Counted from the stretch's first letter, positions 16,377-26,548 are shown. The stretch is 34,668 bases of DNA from an uncultured Paracoccaceae bacterium (GCA_905182355.1 CAJJBH010000017.1:1-34668); one strand, 5' to 3'. A program made the numbers and translations. The notes: a model not told the origin generated them from the letters alone.

Positions 16377-16586
16377 TCATGAAAAGCAGTAGATTTCTGC
16401 AGAATCGACGTTGGCAATCACAGCCAAAAATACCCCACGTCCCGGATCATCACCTGCAACAAATGTTAATAGTGCGCCGCCGATGACTGCACCAAGAACC
16501 GTCGCAATACAGGCGCTTAATGCGGCAAGCATCCAAACCCAAAACCCGCTGCGCCCGAATCCATTTGCCGCCAGATTTCCCGACAC
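16377..16586 (-). CDS. Possible small membrane protein or gene remnant
   Basis: 69 residues from a GTG at 16586. It has two hydrophobic segments, WVWMLAALSACIATVLGAVIGG and LLTFVAGDDPGRGVFLAVI, with small-residue spacing typical of packed helices. An in-frame TAG seven codons upstream separates it from a further open stretch (MVNWGGPMAHYLPDSGVHT). The real gene may therefore have been longer and be broken here. I do not recognise the family and there is no convincing ribosome-binding site. The main alternative is chance ORF. Confidence 0.35.
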   Translation of the reverse strand: MSGNLAANGFGRSGFWVWMLAALSACIATVLGAVIGGALLTFVAGDDPGRGVFLAVIANVDSAEIYCFS

Positions 16587-16708
16587 CAGCGCCCCTAAGA
16601 ACGCCTAAGTATGAACACCAGAATCTGGCAAGTAATGCGCCATTGGCCCACCCCAATTAACCATCCCCACCGATGCGATCTACCCCCCGACACCGCAGGC
16701 GCATGTGC

Positions 16709-16750
16709 GCCCAATGCGTGACGGACTGACCCAATTGGGCTTTATCTTTT
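16709..16750 (+). terminator. Weak stem-loop with T-rich tail before cobS
   Basis: GCCCAAT (16709-16715) and ATTGGGC (16734-16740) can pair across an 18-base loop and are followed by TTTATCTTTT. The long loop makes this a weak candidate for a rightward terminator. Confidence 0.3.
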
Positions 16751-17016
16751 AGCATTGCAATATCATCTTTCCCTCACTCAAAATCATTGCCACCAACACC
16801 TATTCTGGGAATTGCGCAGATATTGTGCACGCACCACGCATTTAATAAACTCCGGCACTCCAAACAGTTGGTCAGCACGGTTTGACGCTACGTAAGAAAC
16901 TGGCCTCATTGGGAAACCGATATTGGCCCTTCCCCTTGCCCTTACCAAAGATATGTTGCACCACGAGCCACGGCCTAACTTGCGGGCCACGACATACAAA
17001 AAGAAGGACGAAGCGC

Positions 17017-18003
17017 ATGGCCGACGGTGCAATGGATATCAATGCAAAACCAGAACAGGACATCTCTGTTCGCGAGGTCTTTGGCATCGACACGGATATG
17101 GTTGTAAAAGGTTTTGCCGACCAGACCGAACGTGTTCCTGAATTCGACCCAACCTACAAGTTTGATCCCGATACAACATTGGCGATCCTTGCAGGCTTCA
17201 ACCATAATCGTCGCGTCATGATCCAAGGTTATCACGGTACAGGTAAATCCACGCACATCGAACAGGTTGCGTCCCGTTTGAACTGGCCAACCGTACGTGT
17301 GAACCTCGACAGCCACATCTCCCGGATCGATTTGATCGGCAAGGATGCTATCAAGTTGAAGGAAGGCAAACAGGTTACAGATTTCCAAGAAGGGATCCTG
17401 CCTTGGGCCTTGCGCAACCCAACTGCGATTGTGTTTGATGAATACGATGCGGGCCGCGCCGACGTTATGTTTGTGATCCAGCGCGTTTTGGAAAAAGACG
17501 GCAAATTGACTTTGCTTGACCAAAACAAAGTGATCACGCCGCACCCGTTTTTCCGCATTTTCGCGACGGCGAACACTGTTGGTTTGGGTGACACCACGGG
17601 TCTGTATCACGGCACACAGCAGATCAACCAAGGTCAGATGGACCGTTGGTCATTGGTCAGCACGCTGAACTATTTGTCAATCGATGCGGAAACAGCAATC
17701 GTTCTGGGCAAAAACCCACATTATAACACCGAAACAGGGCGCAAGATCATCAAACAGATGGTGGTCGTGGCTGACCTAACGCGGACTGCGTTTATGAATG
17801 GTGATTTGTCGACGGTTATGTCACCGCGGACCGTCATCGCATGGGCCGAAAACTCGCAAATCTTCAACGATGTTGGCTATGCCTTCCGCCTGTCCTTCCT
17901 GAACAAATGTGATGAACTTGAACGCCAAACGGTAGCTGAATTCTACCAGCGTTTGTTTGATGAAGAACTGCCAGAGAGTGCAGCATCAGTAAGCTTGGGT
18001 TAA
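17017..18003 (+). CDS. cobS: Cobaltochelatase subunit CobS (AAA+ ATPase)
   Basis: 328 residues, the normal CobS size. With CobT it forms the AAA+ motor that drives CobN to insert cobalt into hydrogenobyrinic acid a,c-diamide in aerobic B12 synthesis. Walker A is GYHGTGKST (71-79). Walker B is [10 protein letters not shown] (137-146). The arginine-rich sensor region follows at [15 protein letters not shown]. The ATG at 17017 has AAGGA ten bases upstream. An in-frame extension to 16882 is not supported by the family start [27 protein letters not shown] N-terminus. cobT follows after 40 bases in the same direction. No cobN is in the window. Confidence 0.96.
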   Translation: MADGAMDINAKPEQDISVREVFGIDTDMVVKGFADQTERVPEFDPTYKFDPDTTLAILAGFNHNRRVMIQGYHGTGKSTHIEQVASRLNWPTVRVNLDSHISRIDLIGKDAIKLKEGKQVTDFQEGILPWALRNPTAIVFDEYDAGRADVMFVIQRVLEKDGKLTLLDQNKVITPHPFFRIFATANTVGLGDTTGLYHGTQQINQGQMDRWSLVSTLNYLSIDAETAIVLGKNPHYNTETGRKIIKQMVVVADLTRTAFMNGDLSTVMSPRTVIAWAENSQIFNDVGYAFRLSFLNKCDELERQTVAEFYQRLFDEELPESAASVSLG

Positions 18004-18043
18004 CGCCCATCTGGGAGACACCTAATACAACGGGGCGAACACC

Positions 18044-19918
18044 ATGACCCAATCAGACAACCCAGCAGACGCTTTTAAAAAGGCGCTTTCCGAAGCCACC
18101 AAAGTTCTGGCTAACGATCCTGAATTGAACGTCAGCTTTACGGTTGATCCTGCAGGCATGTCTGGCGACGCGATGCGGCTGCCCCAAGTTTCACGCCGTA
18201 TGACACGTGACGAAGTAATGTTGGCCCGTGGTACCGCTGACGCTTTGGCGTTGAACCGTCGCTATCACAATGGTCAGACCCATGCGCGTTACACACCGCA
18301 AGGTGAAATGGCGCGTGAACTGTATGAAGCTATGGAAACAGCCCGATGCGAAGCGATGGGTGCGCGGGATATGCCCGGCACCGCCGGCAACATTGATGCA
18401 AAGATTGCGCATGAAGCGATGCGCAAAGGCTATGATCAAGTGACCAAGCCTGCCGATGTTCCATTGGCAACCGCTGCAGGATATCTGATCCGGCATTTGG
18501 CGACTGGTCGCGACCTTCCATCAGGGGCCGCGAATGTTATGGAGCTGTGGCGTCCCTTCATCGAACAGCAAGCAGGCGGAACGCTCGAAGACCTGAACGA
18601 AATCTTGGCTGACCAGGCCGATTTCGCGAAGTTTGCACGCAAAATCATCAAGGATTTAGGGTACGGCGACCAGTTGGGCGACGATCCGGATCAAGTAGAC
18701 GACGATCAAGAAGACAGCGCCGAAGATGGTGGCGAAGAAGAACAAGAGCCGGACAGCACTGGTGATGACAACCCTGATGACGAAGAAGCAGAAGGCACTT
18801 CCGAACAGTCGCAGGAAGAGCAACAAGATGCGTCTCAAGCACAGATTTCGATGGATGAACAATCTGATCAGGAGATGGGCGAAGAGGCCGAGATGCCCGA
18901 GGGCGAGGCCCCACTAGAACCACCTGCCCCACAACCTGTGTCTGACGCAGATCCTGATTATCTGGTGTATCAAACTGAACATGACGAGGAAATTCGCGCA
19001 GAGGATTTGGCCGAACCTGTTGAGTTAGAACGTTTGCGGGCATACTTGGATCAACAGCTAGAGCCACTTAAAGGCGCGGTGTCTCGTTTGGCCAACAAGC
19101 TACAACGCCGCTTGCAGGCCCAACAAAATCGGTCTTGGGAATTCGATCTGGAAGAAGGCACATTGGATGCTGGCCGTTTGGCCCGTGTGGTTGCCAACCC
19201 TACAACCCCATTGTCCTTTAAAGTCGAAAAAGACACCGAGTTTCGCGATACCTGCGTGACACTGTTGTTGGATAACTCTGGCTCCATGCGGGGTCGGCCT
19301 ATCTCTATCGCGGCGATCTGCGCGGATGTTCTGGCCCGTACGTTGGAGCGCTGTAACGTGAAGGTCGAAATTCTTGGCTTTACCACCCGTGCGTGGAAAG
19401 GCGGCCAAGCCCGCGAAGCATGGTTGAATGATGGCCGTCCACAACAACCCGGTCGATTGAACGACCTACGCCACATAATTTATAAAAGTGCCGACAGCCC
19501 TTGGCGTCGCTCACGGCCAAATCTGGGTCTGATGATGAAAGAGGGTTTGCTTAAGGAAAATATCGACGGTGAGGCGCTGGAATGGGCACACCGCCGCATG
19601 ATGGCGCGTCCTGAAGCCCGTAAAATCCTGATGGTCATTTCGGATGGTGCCCCTGTCGATGACAGCACCTTGTCTGTGAACCCCGCCAACTATCTAGAAA
19701 AGCACCTACGTGATGTGATTGCGATGGTTGAAAAACGTCGCGCTGTTGAGTTGTTGGCAATTGGGATTGGCCATGATGTGACCCGTTATTATGATCGCGC
19801 AGTGACTATCACTGACGTAGAACAATTGGCGGGTGCTATGACCGAACAGCTGGCTGCATTGTTTGATTCCGATCCACGTGCCCGTGCGCGGGTGATGGGG
19901 ATGAAGCGGGCCAGCTGA
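18044..19918 (+). CDS. cobT: Cobaltochelatase subunit CobT
   Basis: 624 residues. CobT is the partner of CobS in the class I cobalt chelatase and is related to magnesium chelatase subunit BchD. The C-terminal von Willebrand A domain carries the MIDAS metal site DNSGS (410-414) and later [12 protein letters not shown], where the Asp completes the site. Between about 205 and 305 lies a long acidic low-complexity linker of Asp, Glu, Gln and Ser, as usual in CobT. The N-terminal domain holds the conserved [27 protein letters not shown] block. The ATG at 18044 is preceded by a purine-rich GGGGCGAA. A short hairpin (TCGCC-TTC-GGCGA, 19930-19942) follows the stop. Confidence 0.95.
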   Translation: MTQSDNPADAFKKALSEATKVLANDPELNVSFTVDPAGMSGDAMRLPQVSRRMTRDEVMLARGTADALALNRRYHNGQTHARYTPQGEMARELYEAMETARCEAMGARDMPGTAGNIDAKIAHEAMRKGYDQVTKPADVPLATAAGYLIRHLATGRDLPSGAANVMELWRPFIEQQAGGTLEDLNEILADQADFAKFARKIIKDLGYGDQLGDDPDQVDDDQEDSAEDGGEEEQEPDSTGDDNPDDEEAEGTSEQSQEEQQDASQAQISMDEQSDQEMGEEAEMPEGEAPLEPPAPQPVSDADPDYLVYQTEHDEEIRAEDLAEPVELERLRAYLDQQLEPLKGAVSRLANKLQRRLQAQQNRSWEFDLEEGTLDAGRLARVVANPTTPLSFKVEKDTEFRDTCVTLLLDNSGSMRGRPISIAAICADVLARTLERCNVKVEILGFTTRAWKGGQAREAWLNDGRPQQPGRLNDLRHIIYKSADSPWRRSRPNLGLMMKEGLLKENIDGEALEWAHRRMMARPEARKILMVISDGAPVDDSTLSVNPANYLEKHLRDVIAMVEKRRAVELLAIGIGHDVTRYYDRAVTITDVEQLAGAMTEQLAALFDSDPRARARVMGMKRAS

Positions 19919-19978
19919 CATTGAAAATTTCGCCTTCGGCGAGAGCTTACTAAGCAAAAAAAACAAAGGACAGGTGTT

Positions 19979-21769
19979 ATGTTTCAATCGTTTGAGGTTA
20001 CATCACGTCCTGAACAAGGGCCACCCCGTTTGGTTGACCTACGTGTTGAATTGGCGCGTGAGAAATTAGATGGTTTTTTGATCCCACGTGCCGATGCCCA
20101 TCAGGGCGAATATGTCTCTCCACGGGATGAACGTTTGGCGTGGCTTACTGGATTTACCGGGTCTGCCGGATTCTGCGCTGCATTGGTCGATATCGCAGGC
20201 GTGTTCATTGATGGACGGTATCGCACGCAAGTGAAAAGCCAAGTCGCAAGTCAATACACTCCCGTTGCGTGGCCTGAAACCTCGTTGGCTGACTGGCTAA
20301 TTGAACAGTTGCCAAAGGGTGGACAAGTTGGTTTTGATCCGTGGCTTCACACTATGGCGCAGATTGAACAGGCGCGTGATACCTTGGCTGGATCAAGTGT
20401 TGAGTTGGTCGCATGTGATAATTTGGTAGATCGGATTTGGAGTGATCAACCCGAGCCCGCAAAGTTTCCCGCCAAAGTGCACCCGTTGGCATTTGCAGGT
20501 GAAAGCCATGCAGACAAGCGCACCAGATTGGCCGCCACATTGGGGGATGCTGGGCAATCCGCCGCTGTTATTACCCTACCCGATTCAATATGCTGGCTTT
20601 TGAACATTCGTGGGGCCGACATACCCCGCAATCCAATTGCGCAAGGCTTTGCCGTTTTGAACGCCGATGCATCAGTTGATCTGTTTATGCAGCCCGCAAA
20701 ACTTGAGGGTTTGGAAAACCATCTTGGCAATCACGTTCGTGTTCATCAACCAAGCAGCTTTTTGACCCATATTGCGTCCATTTCAGGTGCCGTGCGTTTG
20801 GACAAAACGTCTGTTCCGGTCAAAGTTGCCGATGCCATTGGGGACGCTGCTGAGTGGGGTGATGATCCCTGCGCCCTGCCGAAGGCTTGCAAGAACGCCG
20901 CTGAAATTGCTGGCAGCGCCGAAGCCCACCTGCGTGATGGAGCGGCGGTTGTTGAATTGTTGGCTTGGCTCGACAATCAAACTGTTGGCAGCCTGACCGA
21001 AACCCAGGTGGTCAGTAAGCTCGAAGATTTCCGCCGCCGCGACAATGCCCTGAAAGACATCAGCTTTGAGACAATAGCAGGTACAGGGCCAAACGGCGCG
21101 ATCATGCATTACCGTGTGACAACAGACACAGACAGCACCTTGGAAGACGGTCACTTGATCGTTTTGGACAGCGGCGGCCAATATCTGGATGGCACAACCG
21201 ACATCACCCGCACCATTGCAATTGGGTCTCCACCACAGGAAGCACGAGTTGCATTTACCCGTGTTTTGTTGGGCATGATTGCAATGAGTCGCCTACGTTG
21301 GCCGATGGGATTAGCGGGGCGTGACATTGAGATGATTGGACGTTTGCCACTTTGGATGGCAGGACAAGATTTTGATCACGGATTGGGCCACGGCGTTGGT
21401 GCTTATCTAAGTGTGCATGAAGGACCACAGCGCCTTAGCCGTGTCAGTACTGTCCCATTGCAGGCAGGGATGATCCTTTCAAACGAACCTGGATATTACC
21501 GTGAAGGTGCTTTTGGCATTCGGATTGAAAACCTGATTGTGGTCGCCGATGCCCCCGCCCTTGAGGGTGGCGATGATCATCGCACGATGTTGAGCTGGCA
21601 GACTTTAACCTTTGCCCCTATTGACCGCCGCCTGATCGTTATCGACATGTTAGACGGCGAAAGCCGCACATGGTTGAACGCATATCACTCCCAGACGTAT
21701 GAACACCTTGCCCCACGTGTCAGCGAAGAAACTGCAGTTTGGCTGGCTAACGCGACGCGTACCATATGA
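19979..21769 (+). CDS. Xaa-Pro aminopeptidase (M24B family)
   Basis: 596 residues, matching the long three-domain aminopeptidase P type. It removes an N-terminal residue preceding proline. Two creatinase N-terminal-like domains precede the pita-bread catalytic domain. The metal ligands are visible as Asp397 and Asp408 in DSGGQYLDGTTDITRT, His471 in GLGHGVGAY, and the Glu residues in SNEPGYY and RIENL. The start MFQSFEVTSRPEQGPPRL agrees with roseobacter relatives, and AAAGGACAGG lies upstream of the ATG. It follows cobT by 60 bases but is not functionally linked to it as far as is known. Confidence 0.93.
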   Translation: MFQSFEVTSRPEQGPPRLVDLRVELAREKLDGFLIPRADAHQGEYVSPRDERLAWLTGFTGSAGFCAALVDIAGVFIDGRYRTQVKSQVASQYTPVAWPETSLADWLIEQLPKGGQVGFDPWLHTMAQIEQARDTLAGSSVELVACDNLVDRIWSDQPEPAKFPAKVHPLAFAGESHADKRTRLAATLGDAGQSAAVITLPDSICWLLNIRGADIPRNPIAQGFAVLNADASVDLFMQPAKLEGLENHLGNHVRVHQPSSFLTHIASISGAVRLDKTSVPVKVADAIGDAAEWGDDPCALPKACKNAAEIAGSAEAHLRDGAAVVELLAWLDNQTVGSLTETQVVSKLEDFRRRDNALKDISFETIAGTGPNGAIMHYRVTTDTDSTLEDGHLIVLDSGGQYLDGTTDITRTIAIGSPPQEARVAFTRVLLGMIAMSRLRWPMGLAGRDIEMIGRLPLWMAGQDFDHGLGHGVGAYLSVHEGPQRLSRVSTVPLQAGMILSNEPGYYREGAFGIRIENLIVVADAPALEGGDDHRTMLSWQTLTFAPIDRRLIVIDMLDGESRTWLNAYHSQTYEHLAPRVSEETAVWLANATRTI

Positions 21770-21862
21770 CGAATGGCGCGAAACAAGTGGTTGGGTGGTG
21801 AACCCTCTGATACATTCCCCATTCATACAGGGTTAAGACGCAACGCATTGAGGGAATAGAAA

Positions 21863-22207
21863 ATGGCAGATCATATTAAAGTTCGCAAAGCATCCGGTAC
21901 ATGGAGTGTCCGCGCAGGTGGTGCCGTTTTGGGTGAAACCAAGAACGCTTTGGAACTGTCTGAAGGCGAATACGCGCCGGTGATATATTTTCCACGCCAA
22001 GACATCGCAATGGCATTCCTTGACCAAACTAAAAAGTCGACACACTGCCCACACAAAGGCGACGCAACCTATTTTTCCGTCGTAACAAAATCTACAACGC
22101 TTGAAAATGCGGTGCGCAGTTACGAAGCACCTTTGGCGGGTGTTGAAGCCATTAAAGATTACCTTGCTTTTCATGTGAGCGACACAATCACTGTCGAAAG
22201 TACCTGA
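21863..22207 (+). CDS. DUF427-family protein
   Basis: 114 residues. The DUF427 pattern is clear: KVRKASGTWSVRAGGAVLGETKNALELSEG, VIYFPRQDIAMAFL, and STHCPHKGDATYFSV with the conserved Cys and His. The function of the family is unknown. The ATG at 21863 follows GAGGGAATAGAAA. It is probably transcribed on its own or with the Xaa-Pro peptidase 93 bases upstream. Its TGA is immediately next to the TGA of the convergent ClC pseudogene, with no bases between. Confidence 0.88.
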   Translation: MADHIKVRKASGTWSVRAGGAVLGETKNALELSEGEYAPVIYFPRQDIAMAFLDQTKKSTHCPHKGDATYFSVVTKSTTLENAVRSYEAPLAGVEAIKDYLAFHVSDTITVEST

Positions 22208-23885
22208 TCAGGAGTGTTCTTCTGCCGCCGTTGCCGCCAATGCCCGATTGTACGCTTTCAACGCATCCACATGAAACAACGCGCCCCACAACTCGGGTGG
22301 GGTGTCTTCACCGCTTAACGTCACCACTGGGATAAAAGGGACGGATGCGCGGTCAAATATTGGCATCGCAGCTTCAAGGGTTGCATTGCCATCGACATAG
22401 ATCCCATCCCCGATCATTTCCCAACACGCGTCCTCATTTGCAGCACGCGGATCATCAGCTTTACGCATAACGCTGGCAACACGGAAGATTGCCAACAGAT
22501 AGGCCTGTGGCCCAGCAGCCAAATGAATGCCCCTTCGTTCAATTTGTGTCAGGAAAAACGAACGGTCGACGATACGTGATGAAAGCGCCGTAGAAATAGA
22601 AACGGCCACCATCACCGCCAGCCCTGTTTACCAGTCACCTGTCAATTCAAACACAATCAACGTGGTCGATATTGGGGCCCCAAAGACAGCCGCTGCGACT
22701 TCCCCCATTCCAGCAAGGGCATATAGCGTTACAGTTCCTGACACCTCTGGAAAAATGCTTGTGGCGATCAACCCAAACCCCAGACCCGTCAAGGCACCAA
22801 TCATTAGCGAGGGCGAGAACACCCCTCCCCCCATTCTTCCCGCCATCGTTATGGCGACGGCAACGGTTTTTAACGCGGCAAACACAATGACTTCGTGCAA
22901 ACCCAGTTGCCCCGTCAGCGCCAGCGACGTCGTTTCGTACCCGACACCAATAATATGCGGATAAAAGATAGCAATCGCGCCCAACATCAGGCCCACCATT
23001 GCAGGGCGTAACCAGCGGGGAAAGCCAACGTGCGCTTGCACCTTTGATCCCAGATCGTCTGCCCAAAAAACAGACCGCATCAAGAAGATAGCAACCACAC
23101 CGCTGATCAGCCCAAGCAAAACAAAGGCGGGCAATTCAACGTAAAACTGCAAGGCTTCTGGCGCGGGTAGTGTGAATTCGGTAACGCCACCAAATTCTAA
23201 TCGGTTGATAACTGTGCCTGCAACAGCAGCGATCACAATCGGCGCAAAGGCGTGAACAGCAAAGTGACGCAGCACGACCTCAAGCGCGAAAAGTGCACCC
23301 GCGATGGGCGCATTGAAACTGGCAGAAACAGCGGCTGCAACAGCGCATCCAAGCAGGTCGCGTCCTGTGATTCCATCCGCGTGAATATAACGGCTGACTT
23401 TGGTGGCGATGACTGCTGCAAGGTGCACAACCGGCCCTTCGCGCCCCGTTGACCCACCCGACGACAAAGTGATGAAAGATGCAAAAGCAGACGCAACACC
23501 TGCGCGGGTTTCGACGCGCCCCTCTTTCATAGCGGCCCCTTCGATCACGTCGGCAACGCTGCGCACCCGTGCATCAGGCGTAAAATTATGCAAGATTAGG
23601 CCGACCAATAGCCCCCCCCAATGCTGGGATCATCAAAATCCAATACCACGGTATAGACTGGGCAAAGCTGTGCAGCGTTTGCACATTATCCGTTCCATAA
23701 AGGAACGACTGTAACCCTTCGATCCCCTTGCGAAAAAACAGGGCTGCAAAGCCAGATGCAATCCCGATAGCCAATGCAATAAACCAGAACTGAACCTGCC
23801 CCGGCCCTTCGCGACGCAACAGCTGCCAGCCCCCGCAAAAAGCAATCCATGCAGCGCTGATCTGGGTCATTAGAAAGGATTTCAT
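22208..23885 (-). pseudogene. ClC-type chloride channel with C-terminal CBS region, broken in two places
   Basis: Three pieces align to one ClC protein. The first (from ATG at 23885) has early membrane helices and ends in a frameshift at the C8 run 23612-23619 (G8 on the coding strand). Dropping one G restores LGGLLVGLILHNF. The second piece holds the ClC selectivity blocks GREGPVVHLAAV and GGGVFSPSLMIGAL. It stops at ELTGDW, where a TAA (22628-22630) stands in the place of the usual CAA (Gln): the frame continues without shift as TGLAVMVAVSIST. The last part is a CBS-like segment (ACWEMIGDGIYVDGNATLEAAMPIFDRASVPFIPVV). ClC proteins are chloride channels or chloride/proton exchangers. Two independent lesions make real inactivation likely. 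Confidence 0.85.
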
Positions 23886-23982
23886 GGGATCTACCACGTT
23901 TGTCTACGGCTTGATTTCTATATGTCTAAGACAAAGCGTCACCGCGTGAAAGCCCGGCGGCCATAATACCTAAACTGTAGGT

Positions 23983-25638
23983 CTAAACCGCGTTCTGAAT
24001 CAATTCACGTGCAGCGCCACGCGCAGCTTCCGTGATTGTATCACCTGCAACCATACGCGCGATTTCGTCCACCCGCTCATCAGGCGACAATGGAACAACA
24101 CGTGACGTTGTCATGCCTTTGGTCACGGATTTTTCAACACGCCAATGATGCGTGCCAAGGGCCGCAACCTGCGGAGAGTGGGTCACTACCAAGACCTGCC
24201 CACCCTCGGCCAAAGCTGCCAAACGGCGCCCTACTGCGTCTGCAGTTGCACCACCAACACCGCGATCAATCTCGTCAAAGATCATGGTTAATCCAGCTTC
24301 ACCGTCGGTAAGACAAACCTTTAGCGCCAGAAGAAAACGACTTAATTCACCACCAGATGCAATCTTGTTTAACTGGCCCGAGGGCGCACCAGGATTGGTC
24401 GCCACACAAAACGTCACTGTGTCACGTCCCTCTGGGCCAGCCGTTTCAGGTTCGATCACAGTTTTAAAGACAGCACGGTCCATTTTCAAAGGCGCAAGCT
24501 CTGCGGTCACAGCCTTGTCCAACTTGCCCCCAGACTTACGGCGTGCGTTAGTTAGGGCAGTAGCGGCGCCGTCATACCCCGCTTCGGCTGCTGTCAAAGC
24601 AACACGCAATTCGGCCAAGTCCGCATCACCCGCATCCAACGCCGTCAGCTTAGCGCTCAAGGTTGTCTCAAGGTCGGCCAATTCATCAGGAGCCACATCA
24701 TATTTACGGGCCATCGCGCGGATCGCAAACAAGCGTTCCTCGGTGTCTTCAAGTTCGGTAGAATTAAAGGTCAGCGTATCGATGCAGGTCACAATGCCAT
24801 CCATCGCCTCGTCCAATTCAACCATCGCACGACCCAAGGATGAAATCGGTCCCTCTAACTGGCCGTCGGCTTTGTCGGCAACACCATCCAACCAACGTAA
24901 TGCATTGCCCATTCGGGCCTCGGCCCCATCCTGCCCCAGCGCCTCAAGAGCTTTGATGACGTCGTCGCGGATTTTTTCGGCACCTTGCATCTGACGGCGG
25001 CGTGTATCCAACGCCTCGTCCTCGCCAGGTTCTGGACCTAACGCACCTAACTCAGAAACAGCATGGCGCAAAAATTCTTCTTCAGCGCGGATCGCATCCA
25101 TCGCTTCTTGTGCCGCTTTCAGTGCTTTGCGCGACGCACCCATCGCGGACCATGCTTTACGCGTTTTGACTTTCGCCCCTTCAACAGAAGCAAATTTATC
25201 CAAAATAGCGCGGTGCCCACGCGGGTCAAGCAAACCACGATCATCATGTTGACCGTGTAACTCTAACAATGTCTCGGACAATTGACGTAACACTTCGCCA
25301 GAACAACGGCGGTCATTGACCCAAGCCGTTTTACGGCCATCAGAGGTGTTGATGCGGCGCAAGATCAATTCGTCGCCACCAGGCAATCCTGCCTCTTCAA
25401 GTACCGCATGTGCTGGATGGCCAACTGGTAGATCGAACCAAGCGGTGACTTCCCCTTGATCCGCACCTTGACGCACCAAGTCGGCACGTCCACGCCACCC
25501 CAAAACAAAACCCAGCGAATCCAGCAAGATTGACTTGCCAGCACCCGTTTCGCCCGTCAGCACGTTAAGGCCCGGTTGGAACGCCAATTCCAACCGATCA
25601 ATGATCAACATGTTCGATATATCAAGCCCGCGTAACAT
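23983..25638 (-). CDS. recN: DNA repair protein RecN
   Basis: 551 residues. RecN is an SMC-like ATPase that acts at double-strand breaks. Walker A is GETGAGKS (29-36), the ABC signature is ASGGELSRFLLALK, and Walker B is MIFDEIDRGVGG, followed by the VLVVTHSPQVAALGTHHW switch. Between them are two long coiled-coil arms rich in Ala, Glu and Arg. An open frame extends to 25731, but MLRGLDISNMLIIDRLELAF is the family start, so I use the ATG at 25638. It follows bamD by 40 bases in the same direction, as is usual in this group. Confidence 0.95.
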   Translation of the reverse strand: MLRGLDISNMLIIDRLELAFQPGLNVLTGETGAGKSILLDSLGFVLGWRGRADLVRQGADQGEVTAWFDLPVGHPAHAVLEEAGLPGGDELILRRINTSDGRKTAWVNDRRCSGEVLRQLSETLLELHGQHDDRGLLDPRGHRAILDKFASVEGAKVKTRKAWSAMGASRKALKAAQEAMDAIRAEEEFLRHAVSELGALGPEPGEDEALDTRRRQMQGAEKIRDDVIKALEALGQDGAEARMGNALRWLDGVADKADGQLEGPISSLGRAMVELDEAMDGIVTCIDTLTFNSTELEDTEERLFAIRAMARKYDVAPDELADLETTLSAKLTALDAGDADLAELRVALTAAEAGYDGAATALTNARRKSGGKLDKAVTAELAPLKMDRAVFKTVIEPETAGPEGRDTVTFCVATNPGAPSGQLNKIASGGELSRFLLALKVCLTDGEAGLTMIFDEIDRGVGGATADAVGRRLAALAEGGQVLVVTHSPQVAALGTHHWRVEKSVTKGMTTSRVVPLSPDERVDEIARMVAGDTITEAARGAARELIQNAV

Positions 25639-25678
25639 CAGCTTTTGCCTGCTAGATGCGCATGACGCGCACCCTGCA

Positions 25679-26548
25679 TTACAGCCACCGGCCTTTGACC
25701 ATTTGACGATAGATTTGACGCAACCAACCATCGCCAGACGCTTTCAATTCAAGTCCACGACCTTTAAGCAACTTAAAGCTATCCTCGTACCATTCCGTAG
25801 ACTGGAAGTTATGGCCAAGGATCGCACCCGCTGTTTGGGCTTCATTCACCAGACCCAAGGACAGGTAGGCCTCAACCAAACGATGCAAAGCTTCGGCGGT
25901 ATGGGACGTAGTTTGGAAATCTTCAACAACAACACGGAAGCGATTAATCGCAGAAGAATAGTTATCGCGGCGCAAATAATAACGCCCAACTTCCATTTCC
26001 TTGCTGGCCAAATGATCGAACGCGAGGTCGAATTTCAAGATCGCAGATTTTGCATATTCGCTATTTGGGTACCGTTCGATCACCTCACGCAAAGACTGCA
26101 ACGCTTGAAATGTCAAACCTTGGTCACGGCCAACTTCATCGATTTGGTCATAATAACTAAGTGCCAGCAAATACTGTGCGTATGCGGCGTCATCATCATC
26201 GGGATAAAAATCGATAAAACGTTGCGCCGACGAGCGGCTGTTTGGGTAATCTTTGTCTTTGTGGAATGCAAAAGCTTGCATGATCAACGCACGTTTGGCG
26301 AAGTCTGAATATGGGTAAAGACGCTCGATCTCACCGAAATAAAATGCTGCATCGTCAGGGCGACGGCTTTCTATTTCAAATTCACCACGCTCAAAAATTT
26401 GCTCTGCGGTAAACTCTTCCAAAGGGATTTCTTGTTGGTTAAAAACGGTACCGCGCGTCGGCCGACCACCCCCGTCGCTACAGGCGGCCAATACGGCCAC
26501 CAACACGATAGCACCGACAACTCGTTTCCGTGAGGCACTGCTCGCCAT
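25679..26548 (-). CDS. bamD: Outer membrane assembly lipoprotein BamD
   Basis: 289 residues with a lipoprotein signal: basic RKR, a hydrophobic core and the lipobox LAAC, giving lipidated Cys23. The mature part is made of TPR-like helical repeats (AFYFGEIERLYPYSDFAKRALIMQAFAFHKDKDY, SAQRFIDFYPDDDDAAYAQYLLALSYYDQI). BamD is the essential partner of BamA in inserting beta-barrel proteins into the outer membrane. The ATG at 26548 is chosen because the longer frame to 26593 would displace the signal peptide. It lies between lpxC and recN. Confidence 0.95.
   Translation of the reverse strand: MASSASRKRVVGAIVLVAVLAACSDGGGRPTRGTVFNQQEIPLEEFTAEQIFERGEFEIESRRPDDAAFYFGEIERLYPYSDFAKRALIMQAFAFHKDKDYPNSRSSAQRFIDFYPDDDDAAYAQYLLALSYYDQIDEVGRDQGLTFQALQSLREVIERYPNSEYAKSAILKFDLAFDHLASKEMEVGRYYLRRDNYSSAINRFRVVVEDFQTTSHTAEALHRLVEAYLSLGLVNEAQTAGAILGHNFQSTEWYEDSFKLLKGRGLELKASGDGWLRQIYRQMVKGRWL

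Larger units (their letters stand above)
16274..17016. other. Gap between the J-domain gene and cobS
   Basis: 743 bases holding a strong extended hairpin (16305-16347), a doubtful small minus-strand membrane ORF (16377-16586) and a weak stem-loop (16709-16740) followed by a T-rich run. I looked for a cobalamin riboswitch before cobS and did not recognise the conserved B12-box pattern. A TTGACG at about 16882 could be a -35 element, but I see no matching -10. Confidence 0.45.

Noticed and set aside
16882..17016. N-terminal extension of cobS by 45 codons
   Set aside because: The CobS family begins near the ATG at 17017, which has a good AAGGA site. The extension has no CobS-like sequence.
16274..17016. 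Cobalamin riboswitch upstream of cobS
   Set aside because: I looked for the conserved B12-box and GCCACTG-type pattern and found no convincing match. A covariance-model search would settle it.
19930..19942. TCGCC-TTC-GGCGA hairpin after cobT as a terminator
   Set aside because: The stem is short and no T-run follows on the coding strand. It is noted only under cobT.
24152..24994. Plus-strand open frame of 280 codons inside recN
   Set aside because: It lies wholly antisense to recN, whose Walker motifs and signature are intact, and its composition (Ser, Pro, Ala, Arg-rich) is that of a shadow frame.
25535..26308. Plus-strand open frame of 257 codons across recN and bamD
   Set aside because: Antisense to two well-supported genes with clear motifs, and it has no recognisable domain.
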